Of a stretch of DNA of 64,000 nucleotides, positions 45,458 through 53,094 are shown in pieces. The stretch comes from Cerasicoccus sp. TK19100. GTDB taxonomy: Bacteria > Verrucomicrobiota > Verrucomicrobiia > Opitutales > Cerasicoccaceae. Below the pieces are notes generated by a model. The model saw only the letters and a program-made list of their open reading frames with translations. It was not told where the DNA came from and did not search any database. The stretch covers positions 62,001-126,000 of the forward strand of contig NZ_JAPWDU010000002.1 in the NCBI RefSeq assembly GCF_027257155.1, read 5' to 3'. A program made the position numbers and the translations under genes. Each line of letters opens with the position of its first letter. Positions within the stretch are counted from its first letter, which is position 1.

Positions 45458-46612
45458 TTGGCTAAGCAAAAATTAAAGTTCATGTTCATTGTCCAGGGCG
45501 AGGGCCGTGGGCATTTCACGCAGGCGATGGCCCTGCGCAAGCTGCTCGCCAGTCATGGACATGAGGTCGTGCAGGTGCTCGTCGGCAAAAATGACCGCCG
45601 CGATATCCCGCAGTTTTTCAAGGACGGTATCTTTGCACCGGTGCGGATGTTTCGTAGCCCGACTTTTGTCGTGGACGCCAACCGCCGCGGCATCCTGATC
45701 GGGCCGACTATCTTTAAAAACCTGCTGCGACTGCCGCTCTACATTAAGAGCTTTTTCGTGATCCGTCGCCGCATCCGCCGCGACAAGCCCGACGTGGTGG
45801 TCAATTTCTACGAACTGCTGGCCGGGCTGTCCTTCATGGCCTTCCGCCCACGCAAGACGAAGATCATGTGCGTGGGGCACCAGTATTTGCTGCATCATCC
45901 GGATTTCGAGTTTCCGCCTGGCAAGGTGGTCGATCGCTACTTGCTGCTGTTTAACAACTGGCTGACGGCTTTTGGCGCGGATAAATTGCTGGCGCTGTCG
46001 TTCCGCGAGATGGACGACTTGCCCGACCGAAAAATCTTCGTAATGCCGCCGCTGCTCCGCGATGAAGTTCTCGCGCTCAAACCAAGCAGCGGTGACTTCA
46101 TTTTGCTCTACATCCTCAATGACGGTTACGCGGAGGAAATTGCCAAGTGGCAGAAGCAAAATCCGCATGTCGTGATCCACGGTTTCTGGGATCGGCCCGG
46201 TGCCGAGGAAGTCGAGGAGTTTCAGCCCAACTTGTTTTTCCACAAGCTGTCGGGGACAAAGTTTCTGGAGCGCATGTCGCAGTGTAAGGCCTTTGTGTCG
46301 ACGGCTGGTTTTGAGTCCATTTGCGAGGCGATGTATCTCGACAAGCCGGTGATGATGCGGCCTACGGGCGGCCACTTCGAGCAGCAGTGCAACGCGATTG
46401 ACGCCGTCAAGGCAGGTGCCGGTATGGCCGCCGAGGCCTTCCACCTGGACGAGTTCATGACCTTCATTGAGCGCGATCGGCCACCGAATGCCGCGTTTCG
46501 CAACTGGGCGCGCCGCGCTGACCAGCGTTTCCTCCAAATGCTGACGGGTGAAGCCTCCATTCAGCAGCCGGGCGAAGAAACTGCTGAAGAGCTAAGACCA
46601 GCCTCGCAATAG
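45458..46612 (+). CDS. GT28/MurG-like glycosyltransferase-family protein
   Basis: The 384-residue product resembles the uncharacterised MurG-like group: MFIVQGEGRGHFTQAMALR at the start (the Gly-rich loop of GT-B enzymes), DVVVNFYELLAGL, and C-terminal FVSTAGFESICEAMYLDKPV with RPTGGHFEQQCNA, the nucleotide-sugar site of this group. The TTG at 45458 gives the first beta strand its full length. An ATG at 45482 would cut into it. The C-terminal 30 residues are a Glu-rich extension. Substrate unknown. Confidence 0.75.
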   Translation: MAKQKLKFMFIVQGEGRGHFTQAMALRKLLASHGHEVVQVLVGKNDRRDIPQFFKDGIFAPVRMFRSPTFVVDANRRGILIGPTIFKNLLRLPLYIKSFFVIRRRIRRDKPDVVVNFYELLAGLSFMAFRPRKTKIMCVGHQYLLHHPDFEFPPGKVVDRYLLLFNNWLTAFGADKLLALSFREMDDLPDRKIFVMPPLLRDEVLALKPSSGDFILLYILNDGYAEEIAKWQKQNPHVVIHGFWDRPGAEEVEEFQPNLFFHKLSGTKFLERMSQCKAFVSTAGFESICEAMYLDKPVMMRPTGGHFEQQCNAIDAVKAGAGMAAEAFHLDEFMTFIERDRPPNAAFRNWARRADQRFLQMLTGEASIQQPGEETAEELRPASQ

Positions 46613-46643
46613 GGCGGGCCCGTTTGGTAATCTTGGTTTTGCA

Positions 46644-47237
46644 GTGAGTGACTTTCCTAAAATCATCCTCGCCCGCCATGGCGAAACCGACTGGACCATT
46701 AGCCGTCAGCACACCGGGCGCACCGACTTGCCGCTGACCGAAGGTGGCCGCAAGGAGGCCGAACACGTGCGCCAGCGTTTGGCCGACCAATGCGATGGCC
46801 ACGAGTATTGCCCGATGCCGAAGCATGTCTTCAGCAGTCCGCTCAAACGCGCCAAAGAAACCTGCGAAATTGTCACCGGGAGCCATGGTTTCGGGCTGTG
46901 GGACGACCTCATGGAGTGGAACTACGGCGACTACGAAGGGCTGACGACGAAGGAAATCCAAGTCAACAACCCGGGCTGGAACATCTTTAAGGACGGCGCA
47001 CCGGGCGGCGAAAGCGTGGCCGAAATCAGTGCTCGCGCCGATCGCGTGGTCGCCCGGTTAAGGGAGATCGACTCGCCCGAGCTTTTCGTCTTTTCGCACG
47101 GGCATTTCCTGCGCGTGCTCATGGCACGTTGGCTGAACCAACCGGCGGCAGCAGGTGCCTATTTTGTGCTGTCGACGGCGGCCGTTGTCGTTGTCGGCTA
47201 CGAGCACAATCTCGACGAGCCGTGTATTCGGTTTTAG
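46644..47237 (+). CDS. Histidine phosphatase (phosphoglycerate-mutase-like)
   Basis: The 197-residue product has the catalytic ARHGETDW motif (phospho-His near residue 12), RTDLPLTEGGRKEAE, FSSPLKRAKETCEI, EWNYGDYEG and the second His in FVFSHGHFLRVL. Members act on small phosphorylated metabolites, including sugar phosphates and cofactors, and the substrate cannot be told from sequence. The start is GTG at 46644. It follows the MurG-like gene by 31 bases. Confidence 0.9.
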   Translation: MSDFPKIILARHGETDWTISRQHTGRTDLPLTEGGRKEAEHVRQRLADQCDGHEYCPMPKHVFSSPLKRAKETCEIVTGSHGFGLWDDLMEWNYGDYEGLTTKEIQVNNPGWNIFKDGAPGGESVAEISARADRVVARLREIDSPELFVFSHGHFLRVLMARWLNQPAAAGAYFVLSTAAVVVVGYEHNLDEPCIRF

Positions 47238-47244
47238 AGCAATT

Positions 47245-47271
47245 GTAGAAGCGGCAACATGCCGCATCTAC
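47245..47271. terminator. Hairpin between convergent genes
   Basis: GTAGA-A-GCGGCA (47245-47256) pairs with TGCCGC-A-TCTAC (47260-47271) with one A-A mismatch and an ACA loop. It lies between the histidine phosphatase and phosphotransferase stops. No T-run is present, so termination is only suggested. Confidence 0.4.
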
Positions 47272-48347
47272 TAGCCCGGCATCGCCACGCCTGCCTGCAA
47301 ATCAATCGCCGAGGCAAAACCGCGTGAGAAAATAACTTTGGTCAACTCGGCTGAGCGACCGGAATTGCCGATGAACGCGGTGTGAAATTTCACCGGAAAA
47401 CAGATGAACTGCAGCAGCGCCAGGCGGAGGTCGTAGAGCGCCTCTTGCCAATAATAATCGGTCACGCCTTCTGCGACGAGCGCCGCATACCAGGCGCGCA
47501 GGATTTCGATTTCGTGGCCGCGACGTTTTTCGGGCAGTGCGCTGGCAGCCATCAGGCGAGCCACGTCAAACACGCCCATGCTCCGCGTGGCCAACTGCCA
47601 ATCAAGGATGATTACCTCCGTCTCCGCGCCCGATTCGTCGAAGAGCAGATTGTCCTCGCGCAGGTCATTGTGGACAATGGTCTTGGGCCGGTGCGCGATC
47701 TCGTTAAACAACCATGGAATGTGCGCCTTCATCCGGCGGCCCAGCGCCTTGCCTTCCTCGGGAATCAGGTGGCCGAAATGCTGTTCGCAGGAGTCCCAGT
47801 TCGCGTCGAAATTAAACTCGATGTCATTCGTTTCGGGCATCCAGTCCAGCGAGGCGAGGGCGTCGTTGTTCCAGTATTTTGCCTGTAGGCGGCCGATGAT
47901 TGCCGCCGTTGCCAGGACGAGGTCGAGATCCATACCTTGCACTTGGTCGCCGGCCCGGCAGTAGGACAGGTCTTCCATGACGATGGCCATGTTGGGAGGT
48001 TCATCACAGGCAAAGTAAATCTTCGGCAGCCGCACGTCGACAGCGGGTGCCACATCTTTATAGAAACGAATCTCGCGCTGAAAGGCCTGCACCTCCTGGC
48101 CGATCTCGCGGAGCTTTTCGTGCTGGGTTTCAATCTTGATGACGACGGCCTCCGGTGCGTTGGGCTCTTTGGCGTCGTAGGTGAGCCCCAGGCGCGCCAC
48201 CACGCTCAAAAAACCGATATCCTGGCCGAGTATGCGGCTCTCGATTTGCGTAATCGATGCCTGCTGGATGGCACCGCCAGAGCGGAGGATTTCAGTAACC
48301 CAGGCAGGGGAGATTTCGTCAATACTTCCGGGGACGGGAATATTCAT
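47271..48347 (-). CDS. Phosphotransferase of the APH/EcKL (DUF1679-like) group
   Basis: The 358-residue product has the aminoglycoside-phosphotransferase fold. It carries an N-lobe Lys in AVVIKIETQHEKLREIGQ, a hinge region NMAIVMEDLSYCRAGDQ, the catalytic loop VHNDLREDNLLFD (Asp near 225) and the metal-binding Asp in VIILDWQLATRSMGVFDVARL. The EMEDLS-type hinge and long spacing suit the ecdysteroid-kinase-like subgroup. The substrate is probably a small hydroxylated metabolite. Resistance is not implied. It lies 60 bases downstream of the cNMP-FHA gene on the same strand. Confidence 0.85.
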   Translation of the reverse strand: MNIPVPGSIDEISPAWVTEILRSGGAIQQASITQIESRILGQDIGFLSVVARLGLTYDAKEPNAPEAVVIKIETQHEKLREIGQEVQAFQREIRFYKDVAPAVDVRLPKIYFACDEPPNMAIVMEDLSYCRAGDQVQGMDLDLVLATAAIIGRLQAKYWNNDALASLDWMPETNDIEFNFDANWDSCEQHFGHLIPEEGKALGRRMKAHIPWLFNEIAHRPKTIVHNDLREDNLLFDESGAETEVIILDWQLATRSMGVFDVARLMAASALPEKRRGHEIEILRAWYAALVAEGVTDYYWQEALYDLRLALLQFICFPVKFHTAFIGNSGRSAELTKVIFSRGFASAIDLQAGVAMPG

Positions 48348-48407
48348 AACGGTAGAGATGTGGCTATCGCTACAGAATCGACCCCAGCGCCGGGCCGCAA
48401 ACTTTTT

Positions 48408-49226
48408 CTAAGCCTGGAGCGTTCGTAGTTCGTAAACCGCCGGACTGCGCTCGTCACCAAGGATGATCTCATTGACCGATTTAGTCAGGCGGCACACAAG
48501 CGCGCCGTCGTCCTGATGCAGGCGTCGCCCGTTGACCATTGTGCCGCGGCGCGTCTTGCGATCGCGCACCCAGATCGCGCCGTCCTCCTGCTCAATGGAG
48601 ATGTGGTTTTTCGCGACTTGGCTCGGGTCGACGTTCACGAGCGAAAGGTCGTTTCTCTGGAGTAGGTCCGTGCCATTACCACCGGAGCGACCGATGCGAA
48701 AGGGGAATTTGGAGATAGGCACGCGCGGGCTGGCCAGCGTTTTTTGTGCCGAGGCCGACTTGGGGATGAGCACCAGTCCATTGCTAAAGAGTGGCCGTGT
48801 GCCGCGCTTGATCAGGGGGCTACGCGATGAGCCGTTTGCTTTCTCTGAAAGCTGTTTCGACAGGTCGAATACTTTCTCGTTCGCCGTGCGCAGGCGGTCG
48901 ATCAGGCAGGCGAGGTAGGGGGCCAGCACGACAGGATTCGTGAAAAACGTCTCGGTGAAATCGCCCGGTTCCATGACCTCTACATCGCAGTCATCGACCA
49001 CCGTCACCGTCGCCGAGCGCGGGCTTTCGTCGATCATCGCCATCTCGCCGAACACGTCTTCTTCGCCGAGCGTAGCCAGGACGACGTTGCTGCCGTTGCC
49101 CTGATCAATGCCCACTTCAACACGTCCGGAAACAATTCGGTAAACCTCCTGGGAGGTCTCACCTTGTTGGAATATCACCGATCCAGCAGAGTAGCGCCTT
49201 CTTTGCATTGAGGCAGGTTCTATCAT
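48408..49226 (-). CDS. Cyclic-nucleotide-binding domain fused to FHA domain
   Basis: The 272-residue product joins two signal-reading domains. Residues 8-115 are a cNMP-binding fold: AGSVIFQQGETSQEVYRIVSGRVEV, EEDVFGEMAMIDESPRSATV. The FGEMA and PRSATV segments that touch the cyclic nucleotide are kept. A Ser/Lys linker follows. Residues 172-250 are an FHA domain with RIGRSGGNG, NHISIEQEDGAIWVRDRKTR and GTMVNGRRL, which read phosphothreonine. No DNA-binding helix-turn-helix is present, so it is not a CRP-type regulator. It is divergent from the HATPase and STAS genes. Confidence 0.85.
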   Translation of the reverse strand: MIEPASMQRRRYSAGSVIFQQGETSQEVYRIVSGRVEVGIDQGNGSNVVLATLGEEDVFGEMAMIDESPRSATVTVVDDCDVEVMEPGDFTETFFTNPVVLAPYLACLIDRLRTANEKVFDLSKQLSEKANGSSRSPLIKRGTRPLFSNGLVLIPKSASAQKTLASPRVPISKFPFRIGRSGGNGTDLLQRNDLSLVNVDPSQVAKNHISIEQEDGAIWVRDRKTRRGTMVNGRRLHQDDGALVCRLTKSVNEIILGDERSPAVYELRTLQA

Positions 49227-49372
49227 AAATGAATTGTCGGATTCAATCCCCTGGATAACCCGATTGACCCTAGGGCGCGTCCGTAAAAATGCTTATTGGG
49301 AGGGCGATCCATTGGTCATGTTTCCGTGTCACGGCTTGCCTTTGCCGTCATATTAGTATTTATATTTTGGTA

Positions 49373-49810
49373 ATGCCTGAATCGTCTCTCTGGAGTTTTT
49401 CGCTCTGCGAAATGCGTGAGCTGGATGAATGCAAATCCCAGTTGGCAGCCTATCTGCACCAATCTGGTGCGCCGGACGAGACGATTGAGGATGCCAAGCT
49501 CGTCGCCGAAGAGCTCATCAACAATGTGCTTCAGTATGGTGAATGCCCACAGGCACCGCAGGTAGAGGTATTGTGCGAATTAACACCCGCGATACGCCTG
49601 ACGATCACGGATAACTGCACCGCCTTCAACCCGCTGGAGGAGATTCCGCCAGCGAATTTATCGGCCGATGACGAGGAGCGCGCCGACGGCGGTTTCGGTT
49701 TTCTTATCGTTCAGAAAATTGCGGCCAACTTGAAATATAATCGACGCAACCATCGCAACGTCCTACAAATAACTCTGCCATCCATACCTACTGAAACGTC
49801 ATGCCATTAG
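49373..49810 (+). CDS. RsbW-like HATPase (anti-sigma/Ser-Thr kinase family)
   Basis: From the ATG at 49373 the product has 145 residues and a GHKL ATPase fold: the N-box AEELINNVLQYGE near 45, the G1-like LTITDNCTAFNP, and GGFGFLIVQKIAANLKY. This is the compact form found in partner-switching systems, where it phosphorylates a STAS antagonist and holds a sigma factor or other target. The longer open frame upstream has no such features. It overlaps the STAS gene by 10 bases. No PP2C phosphatase is in the window to complete the switch. Confidence 0.85.
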   Translation: MPESSLWSFSLCEMRELDECKSQLAAYLHQSGAPDETIEDAKLVAEELINNVLQYGECPQAPQVEVLCELTPAIRLTITDNCTAFNPLEEIPPANLSADDEERADGGFGFLIVQKIAANLKYNRRNHRNVLQITLPSIPTETSCH

Positions 49811-50163
49811 AAATTGACTCTCTTGAATTGTCGAATGGTCGCATTACTTGCTTCCTCAACGGCTCGCTCGATTCAAACACGGCACAGGATTTCGACCAGC
49901 GGATTCTGGAGCTCATCGGTCCGAACACGAAAACCGTGGTGCTCGATCTAAAAGACTTGAAATATATTTCCAGCGCGGGCCTCCGTTCGTTCGCCAAGTT
50001 GCGCCGCCAATTGACCGGCCGCGGTGGCCAAGCAGTATTTGTCAACTTGTCTCCGCAAGTGGAGAAAGTCTTCGATATCGTGAAAGCGATCCCCCTGCGC
50101 GAAGTGTTCAGCAGCACAGCCGAAATGGACAACTATTTGAAAAACGTTCAGGAGAACGTTTAG
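49801..50163 (+). CDS. STAS-domain anti-anti-sigma factor-like protein
   Basis: The 120-residue product is a single STAS domain with NGRITCFLNGSLDSNTAQ, VVLDLKDLKYISSAGLRSF and VNLSPQVEKVFDIV. The serine pair at 57-58 sits at the phosphorylation site of SpoIIAA/RsbV-type antagonists. It overlaps the kinase-like HATPase gene by 10 bases, which supports a direct partner-switch pair. Its stop is followed by a palindromic repeat. Confidence 0.9.
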   Translation: MPLEIDSLELSNGRITCFLNGSLDSNTAQDFDQRILELIGPNTKTVVLDLKDLKYISSAGLRSFAKLRRQLTGRGGQAVFVNLSPQVEKVFDIVKAIPLREVFSSTAEMDNYLKNVQENV

Positions 50164-50262
50164 GAGAGTATTAAAGTGAACAAATTAAAGTGTAGGGTCA
50201 TCGTACCTTTAGTGACACAAAACGCCTACCTCTTTAATTTTTAATTTGCTCACTTTAATCTC
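50164..50262. repeat. Palindromic repeat between STAS gene and cysS
   Basis: TTAAAGTGA (50171-50179) pairs with TCACTTTAA (50250-50258), and CAAATTAAA (50181-50189) with TTTAATTTG (50240-50248), with one mismatch between the blocks. GTAGG (50192-50196) and CCTAC (50225-50229) extend the match inward. Size (about 100 bases) and the CACTTTAATC right end are shared with the element at 4141-4240. Confidence 0.55.
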
Positions 50263-50287
50263 TCGAACCTGCCTAAGCAGGTTCGAG
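50262..50287 (-). terminator. Strong hairpin across the cysS stop codon
   Basis: CTCGAACCTGC (50262-50272) and GCAGGTTCGAG (50277-50287) form a perfect 11-bp stem with a CTAA loop that contains the TAG stop (50273-50275). No T-run follows, so it may end or stabilise the mRNA rather than act as a classical terminator. Confidence 0.5.
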
Positions 50288-51766
50288 CTCAAATCCATCT
50301 TTGCTGTCGAGGACAATCCAACCGGCATTTTGGATTTCAGCGCGGAGGGCGTCGGCTGTGGGCCAGTCCTTGGCTTGCTTGGCTTCCCAGCGTTGCTGGG
50401 CGAGCTGCTGCACGTGCTCCGGAGCGTCGGCTTTTTCGGCTTCGGGCTTGGTGAAGAGCTCAATGCCCAGGCAGTAGAGCAGGCCGGCTAGCGACAGAAG
50501 CTGCCCGGTGATTGCGCTCTTTTCGTAGCTTGGGTCGTTGAGGTCACCAATGGTACTGAAGATTTCTCCCAGCGCGCCGGGCACATTTAAGTCGTCGCAG
50601 AGGCATTCCCATGCGCGCACAAACATACCCGTCGTGGTCAGGGCGCTGGGCTCGCCGCAAAGCGCACGAAACTCCTCGGTGCTCATGCCGACGATTTCCA
50701 GGATCGGCTTCACGGCTTTTTCGAGCTTGGCCATTGCGCTGGCGGCGGCCTGCAAGCCGTTAAAGGTAAAGTTGAGCTGCGAGCGGTAGTGCCCGTTGAT
50801 CAGCACGTAACGAACCTCCATCGGCGTGTGGCCCTTGTCGGCGAGGTCTTGCAGCGTGTAGAGATTGCCCAGGCTCTTGGACATCTTTTTACCCTCGACC
50901 ATCAGGTGCGCGTTGTGAAACCAGTGGTGGCAGAACGGGCGGTTGCCGTTGGCGGACTCGCTTTGCGCGATCTCGTTTTCGTGGTGCGGGAAGCACAGGT
51001 CGACCCCGCCGCCATGCAAGTCAAACGACTCGCCGAGGTAGGCCGTGCTCATCGCCGAGCACTCCAAGTGCCAGCCCGGGCGACCGCTAATCGGCTCGCC
51101 AGTCTCGGGATGCTTTGGCCCTGGCCACTGGTTGTCGCCGTCCTCGGGTTTGTGCGCCTTCCACAGGGCAAAATCGCTGACCGACTCGCGGTCGTATTCA
51201 TCGGCGTCGTTAACCTCGCCCGCGCTGTTTTCGTTCTGCGTTTGCAGCTGATCGCGGTCGAGGTGAGACAACTGTCCGTAGTGTTCGCAGCTTGAGACCT
51301 TGAAATAAACCGAGCCATCGCCGCCCACATAGGCATGCCCACCGGCAAGCAGTTTTTCCACGAGCTCGACTTGCTGCGCGATGTGTGCCGTGGCGCGGGG
51401 CTCCACATCGGGTGCCAGGCAGTTCAGCGCGGCGCAATCGACGTGAAATTTCTCCGTCCACTTTTCGGTAAAGGCCTTGAGTGTCTCGCCAAGCTCCTGG
51501 CTGGTGCGGATTGTCTTGTCGTCGACGTCCGTAATATTGCGGACGTGCTTGAGCTGAGTCGGGGCTTGGTTGGGCTCGGCCGAGGCCAGAAAATCCGTTT
51601 CGATCACGCGGCGCAACACGTCCTGCACGACAAACGCGCGGAAGTTGCCGATGTGCGCCGGGCCATAAACCGTGGGCCCACAGCAATAGAACCGATACGT
51701 TTCACCGTCCGAGGAGACGAGCGTTTTCCGGCTGCGGGTGAGGGTGTCGTGGAGTTCTATGGCCAT
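50273..51766 (-). CDS. cysS: Cysteinyl-tRNA synthetase
   Basis: The 497-residue class I synthetase has the zinc Cys and HIGH-type site in [18 protein letters not shown] (residues 25-42), the second zinc-site region [18 protein letters not shown], and the KMSKS loop [12 protein letters not shown]. It charges tRNA-Cys in the cytoplasm. Length is slightly above the usual 460, with an Asp/Glu-rich insertion near 175-200. The C-terminal anticodon-binding region ends with a helical [19 protein letters not shown] segment. It is divergent from hemB. No T-box leader is seen. Confidence 0.97.
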   Translation of the reverse strand: MAIELHDTLTRSRKTLVSSDGETYRFYCCGPTVYGPAHIGNFRAFVVQDVLRRVIETDFLASAEPNQAPTQLKHVRNITDVDDKTIRTSQELGETLKAFTEKWTEKFHVDCAALNCLAPDVEPRATAHIAQQVELVEKLLAGGHAYVGGDGSVYFKVSSCEHYGQLSHLDRDQLQTQNENSAGEVNDADEYDRESVSDFALWKAHKPEDGDNQWPGPKHPETGEPISGRPGWHLECSAMSTAYLGESFDLHGGGVDLCFPHHENEIAQSESANGNRPFCHHWFHNAHLMVEGKKMSKSLGNLYTLQDLADKGHTPMEVRYVLINGHYRSQLNFTFNGLQAAASAMAKLEKAVKPILEIVGMSTEEFRALCGEPSALTTTGMFVRAWECLCDDLNVPGALGEIFSTIGDLNDPSYEKSAITGQLLSLAGLLYCLGIELFTKPEAEKADAPEHVQQLAQQRWEAKQAKDWPTADALRAEIQNAGWIVLDSKDGFELEPA

Positions 51767-51886
51767 TTGAACGGTCTAAGACATGCAATTACCGCCGCGA
51801 TTCAATCATAAAGCTGTCTGAGCACACTTCGATGGTGCTATTGAAAATACTTGGATGCCATGGCGGCATTAGTAACATACCCACCA

Positions 51887-52897
51887 ATGAGCGATATCGA
51901 GCCCAGTTTGAACTTAACCTACCGCCCGCGACGCCTGCGCCGCACCGACGCTATTCGCCGCCTCGTGCGCGAGACGGACGTGCGCGTCGATGACTTGATC
52001 CATCCGCTGTTTGTTATCGATGGCGACGGCGAGTGCGAGCCGATTGATTCCATGCCGGGGCAGTCGCGCCTGACTATTCAAGCGCTGGTTGACGAGTGCC
52101 TGCAACTGCGCGATCTCGGCATTCCCGGGGTTGCCATTTTTCCGAAGCTCGACAGTTCGCTGAAAACGCCTGAGGGCAAGGAAGCGCTCAATCCGGAAAC
52201 GCTGGTGCTGCGCGCAGTGCGGGCGGTCAAGGCGGCAGCGCCGGAGCTGGCGATCATTACTGACGTCGCGCTCGACCCCTACACGAGCCACGGGCACGAC
52301 GGCGTGCTGACCGCCGATGGGCAGGATGTCGCCAACGATGCCACGGTGGAAATCCTTTGTGAGATGGCCAAGCTCAACGCCGAAGCAGGCGCGGACTTCG
52401 TCGCACCTTCGGACATGATGGACGGCCGGGTCGGAGCTATTCGCACCGCGCTGGACGATGCCGGGTTGAGCAACACCGCGATTATGGCTTACTCGGCCAA
52501 ATTTAACTCTGCCTACTATGGGCCGTTCCGCGACGCTGTGGGCAGCGCGAAGGCCGCTGGCACGAACCTGCTCGGCAAGCACACGTATCAATGCGATCCC
52601 GCCAACCGCCGCGCCGCAGTCATCGAAACCGAGCTCGACGAAATGGAGGGTGCCGACGTGCTGATGGTCAAGCCGGGCGGCCCGTATTTGGACATCATTC
52701 GCGAACTGCGCAACCGCACATCGTTGCCTGTCGCGGCGTATCAGGTGTCGGGCGAGTACTCGCAAATCCACGCCGCCGCCAAGCTTGGCTGGCTGGACTA
52801 CACCCGCACCCGCGACGAAAGCCTACTGGGCATCAAGCGCGCCGGTGCCGACATGATTTTAACCTACTTCGCCAAGGAAGTAGCAGTTGGTAAGTAG
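51887..52897 (+). CDS. hemB: Delta-aminolevulinic acid dehydratase (porphobilinogen synthase)
   Basis: HemB joins two 5-aminolevulinate molecules to form porphobilinogen in haem synthesis. From the ATG at 51887 the product has 336 residues, with the active-site Lys regions MAYSAKFNSAYYGPFRDA and VLMVKPGGPYLDI, plus LVRETDVRVDDLIHPLFV and DVALDPYTSHGHDG. The DVALDPYTSHGHDG segment has Asp/Thr/Ser/His in place of the Cys-rich zinc site, as in magnesium-dependent HemB. The frame is open upstream to a TTG at 51851, but the family start fits MSDIEP. Confidence 0.95.
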   Translation: MSDIEPSLNLTYRPRRLRRTDAIRRLVRETDVRVDDLIHPLFVIDGDGECEPIDSMPGQSRLTIQALVDECLQLRDLGIPGVAIFPKLDSSLKTPEGKEALNPETLVLRAVRAVKAAAPELAIITDVALDPYTSHGHDGVLTADGQDVANDATVEILCEMAKLNAEAGADFVAPSDMMDGRVGAIRTALDDAGLSNTAIMAYSAKFNSAYYGPFRDAVGSAKAAGTNLLGKHTYQCDPANRRAAVIETELDEMEGADVLMVKPGGPYLDIIRELRNRTSLPVAAYQVSGEYSQIHAAAKLGWLDYTRTRDESLLGIKRAGADMILTYFAKEVAVGK

Positions 52898-52924
52898 CTT
52901 TTCGATCAAGCCTGACAACCTGTA

Positions 52925-53060
52925 TGGAGTGCGGCAGCCCTCTGCCGCTTTAGCATTTTCAGTGCGCGTAAATACTGATGTGTGCAGTGTTGAATACTGT
53001 TAACGCGCGTCATTTAAACAGGCGCAAAATTCCAAAGCGGCAGAGGGCTGCCGCACTCCA
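52925..53060. repeat. MITE-like element with 27-bp perfect terminal inverted repeats
   Basis: The arms 52925-52951 and 53034-53060 are exact inverted copies, beginning TGGAGTGCGGCAG and ending ACTCCA. Each arm also holds its own hairpin, GCGGCAG-CCCT-CTGCCGC (52931-52948 on the left). The 82-base centre has no open frame of note but repeats AATACTG twice. No target duplication is obvious. It lies between the convergent hemB and recD2 stops and could also end both transcripts. Confidence 0.75.
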
Positions 53061-53094
53061 AAACTTGGCATCCGTATTGCCGGTATGGATAATG

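Noticed and set aside
47271-48347. Aminoglycoside-resistance kinase
   Set aside because: The hinge and lobe pattern fits the broader EcKL/DUF1679-like group, whose members act on other small molecules. Resistance cannot be claimed from the fold.
51767-51886. T-box or riboswitch in the cysS/hemB divergent gap
   Set aside because: The 120-base gap is too short for a T-box, and no specifier loop or TGGNACC-type sequence is seen.
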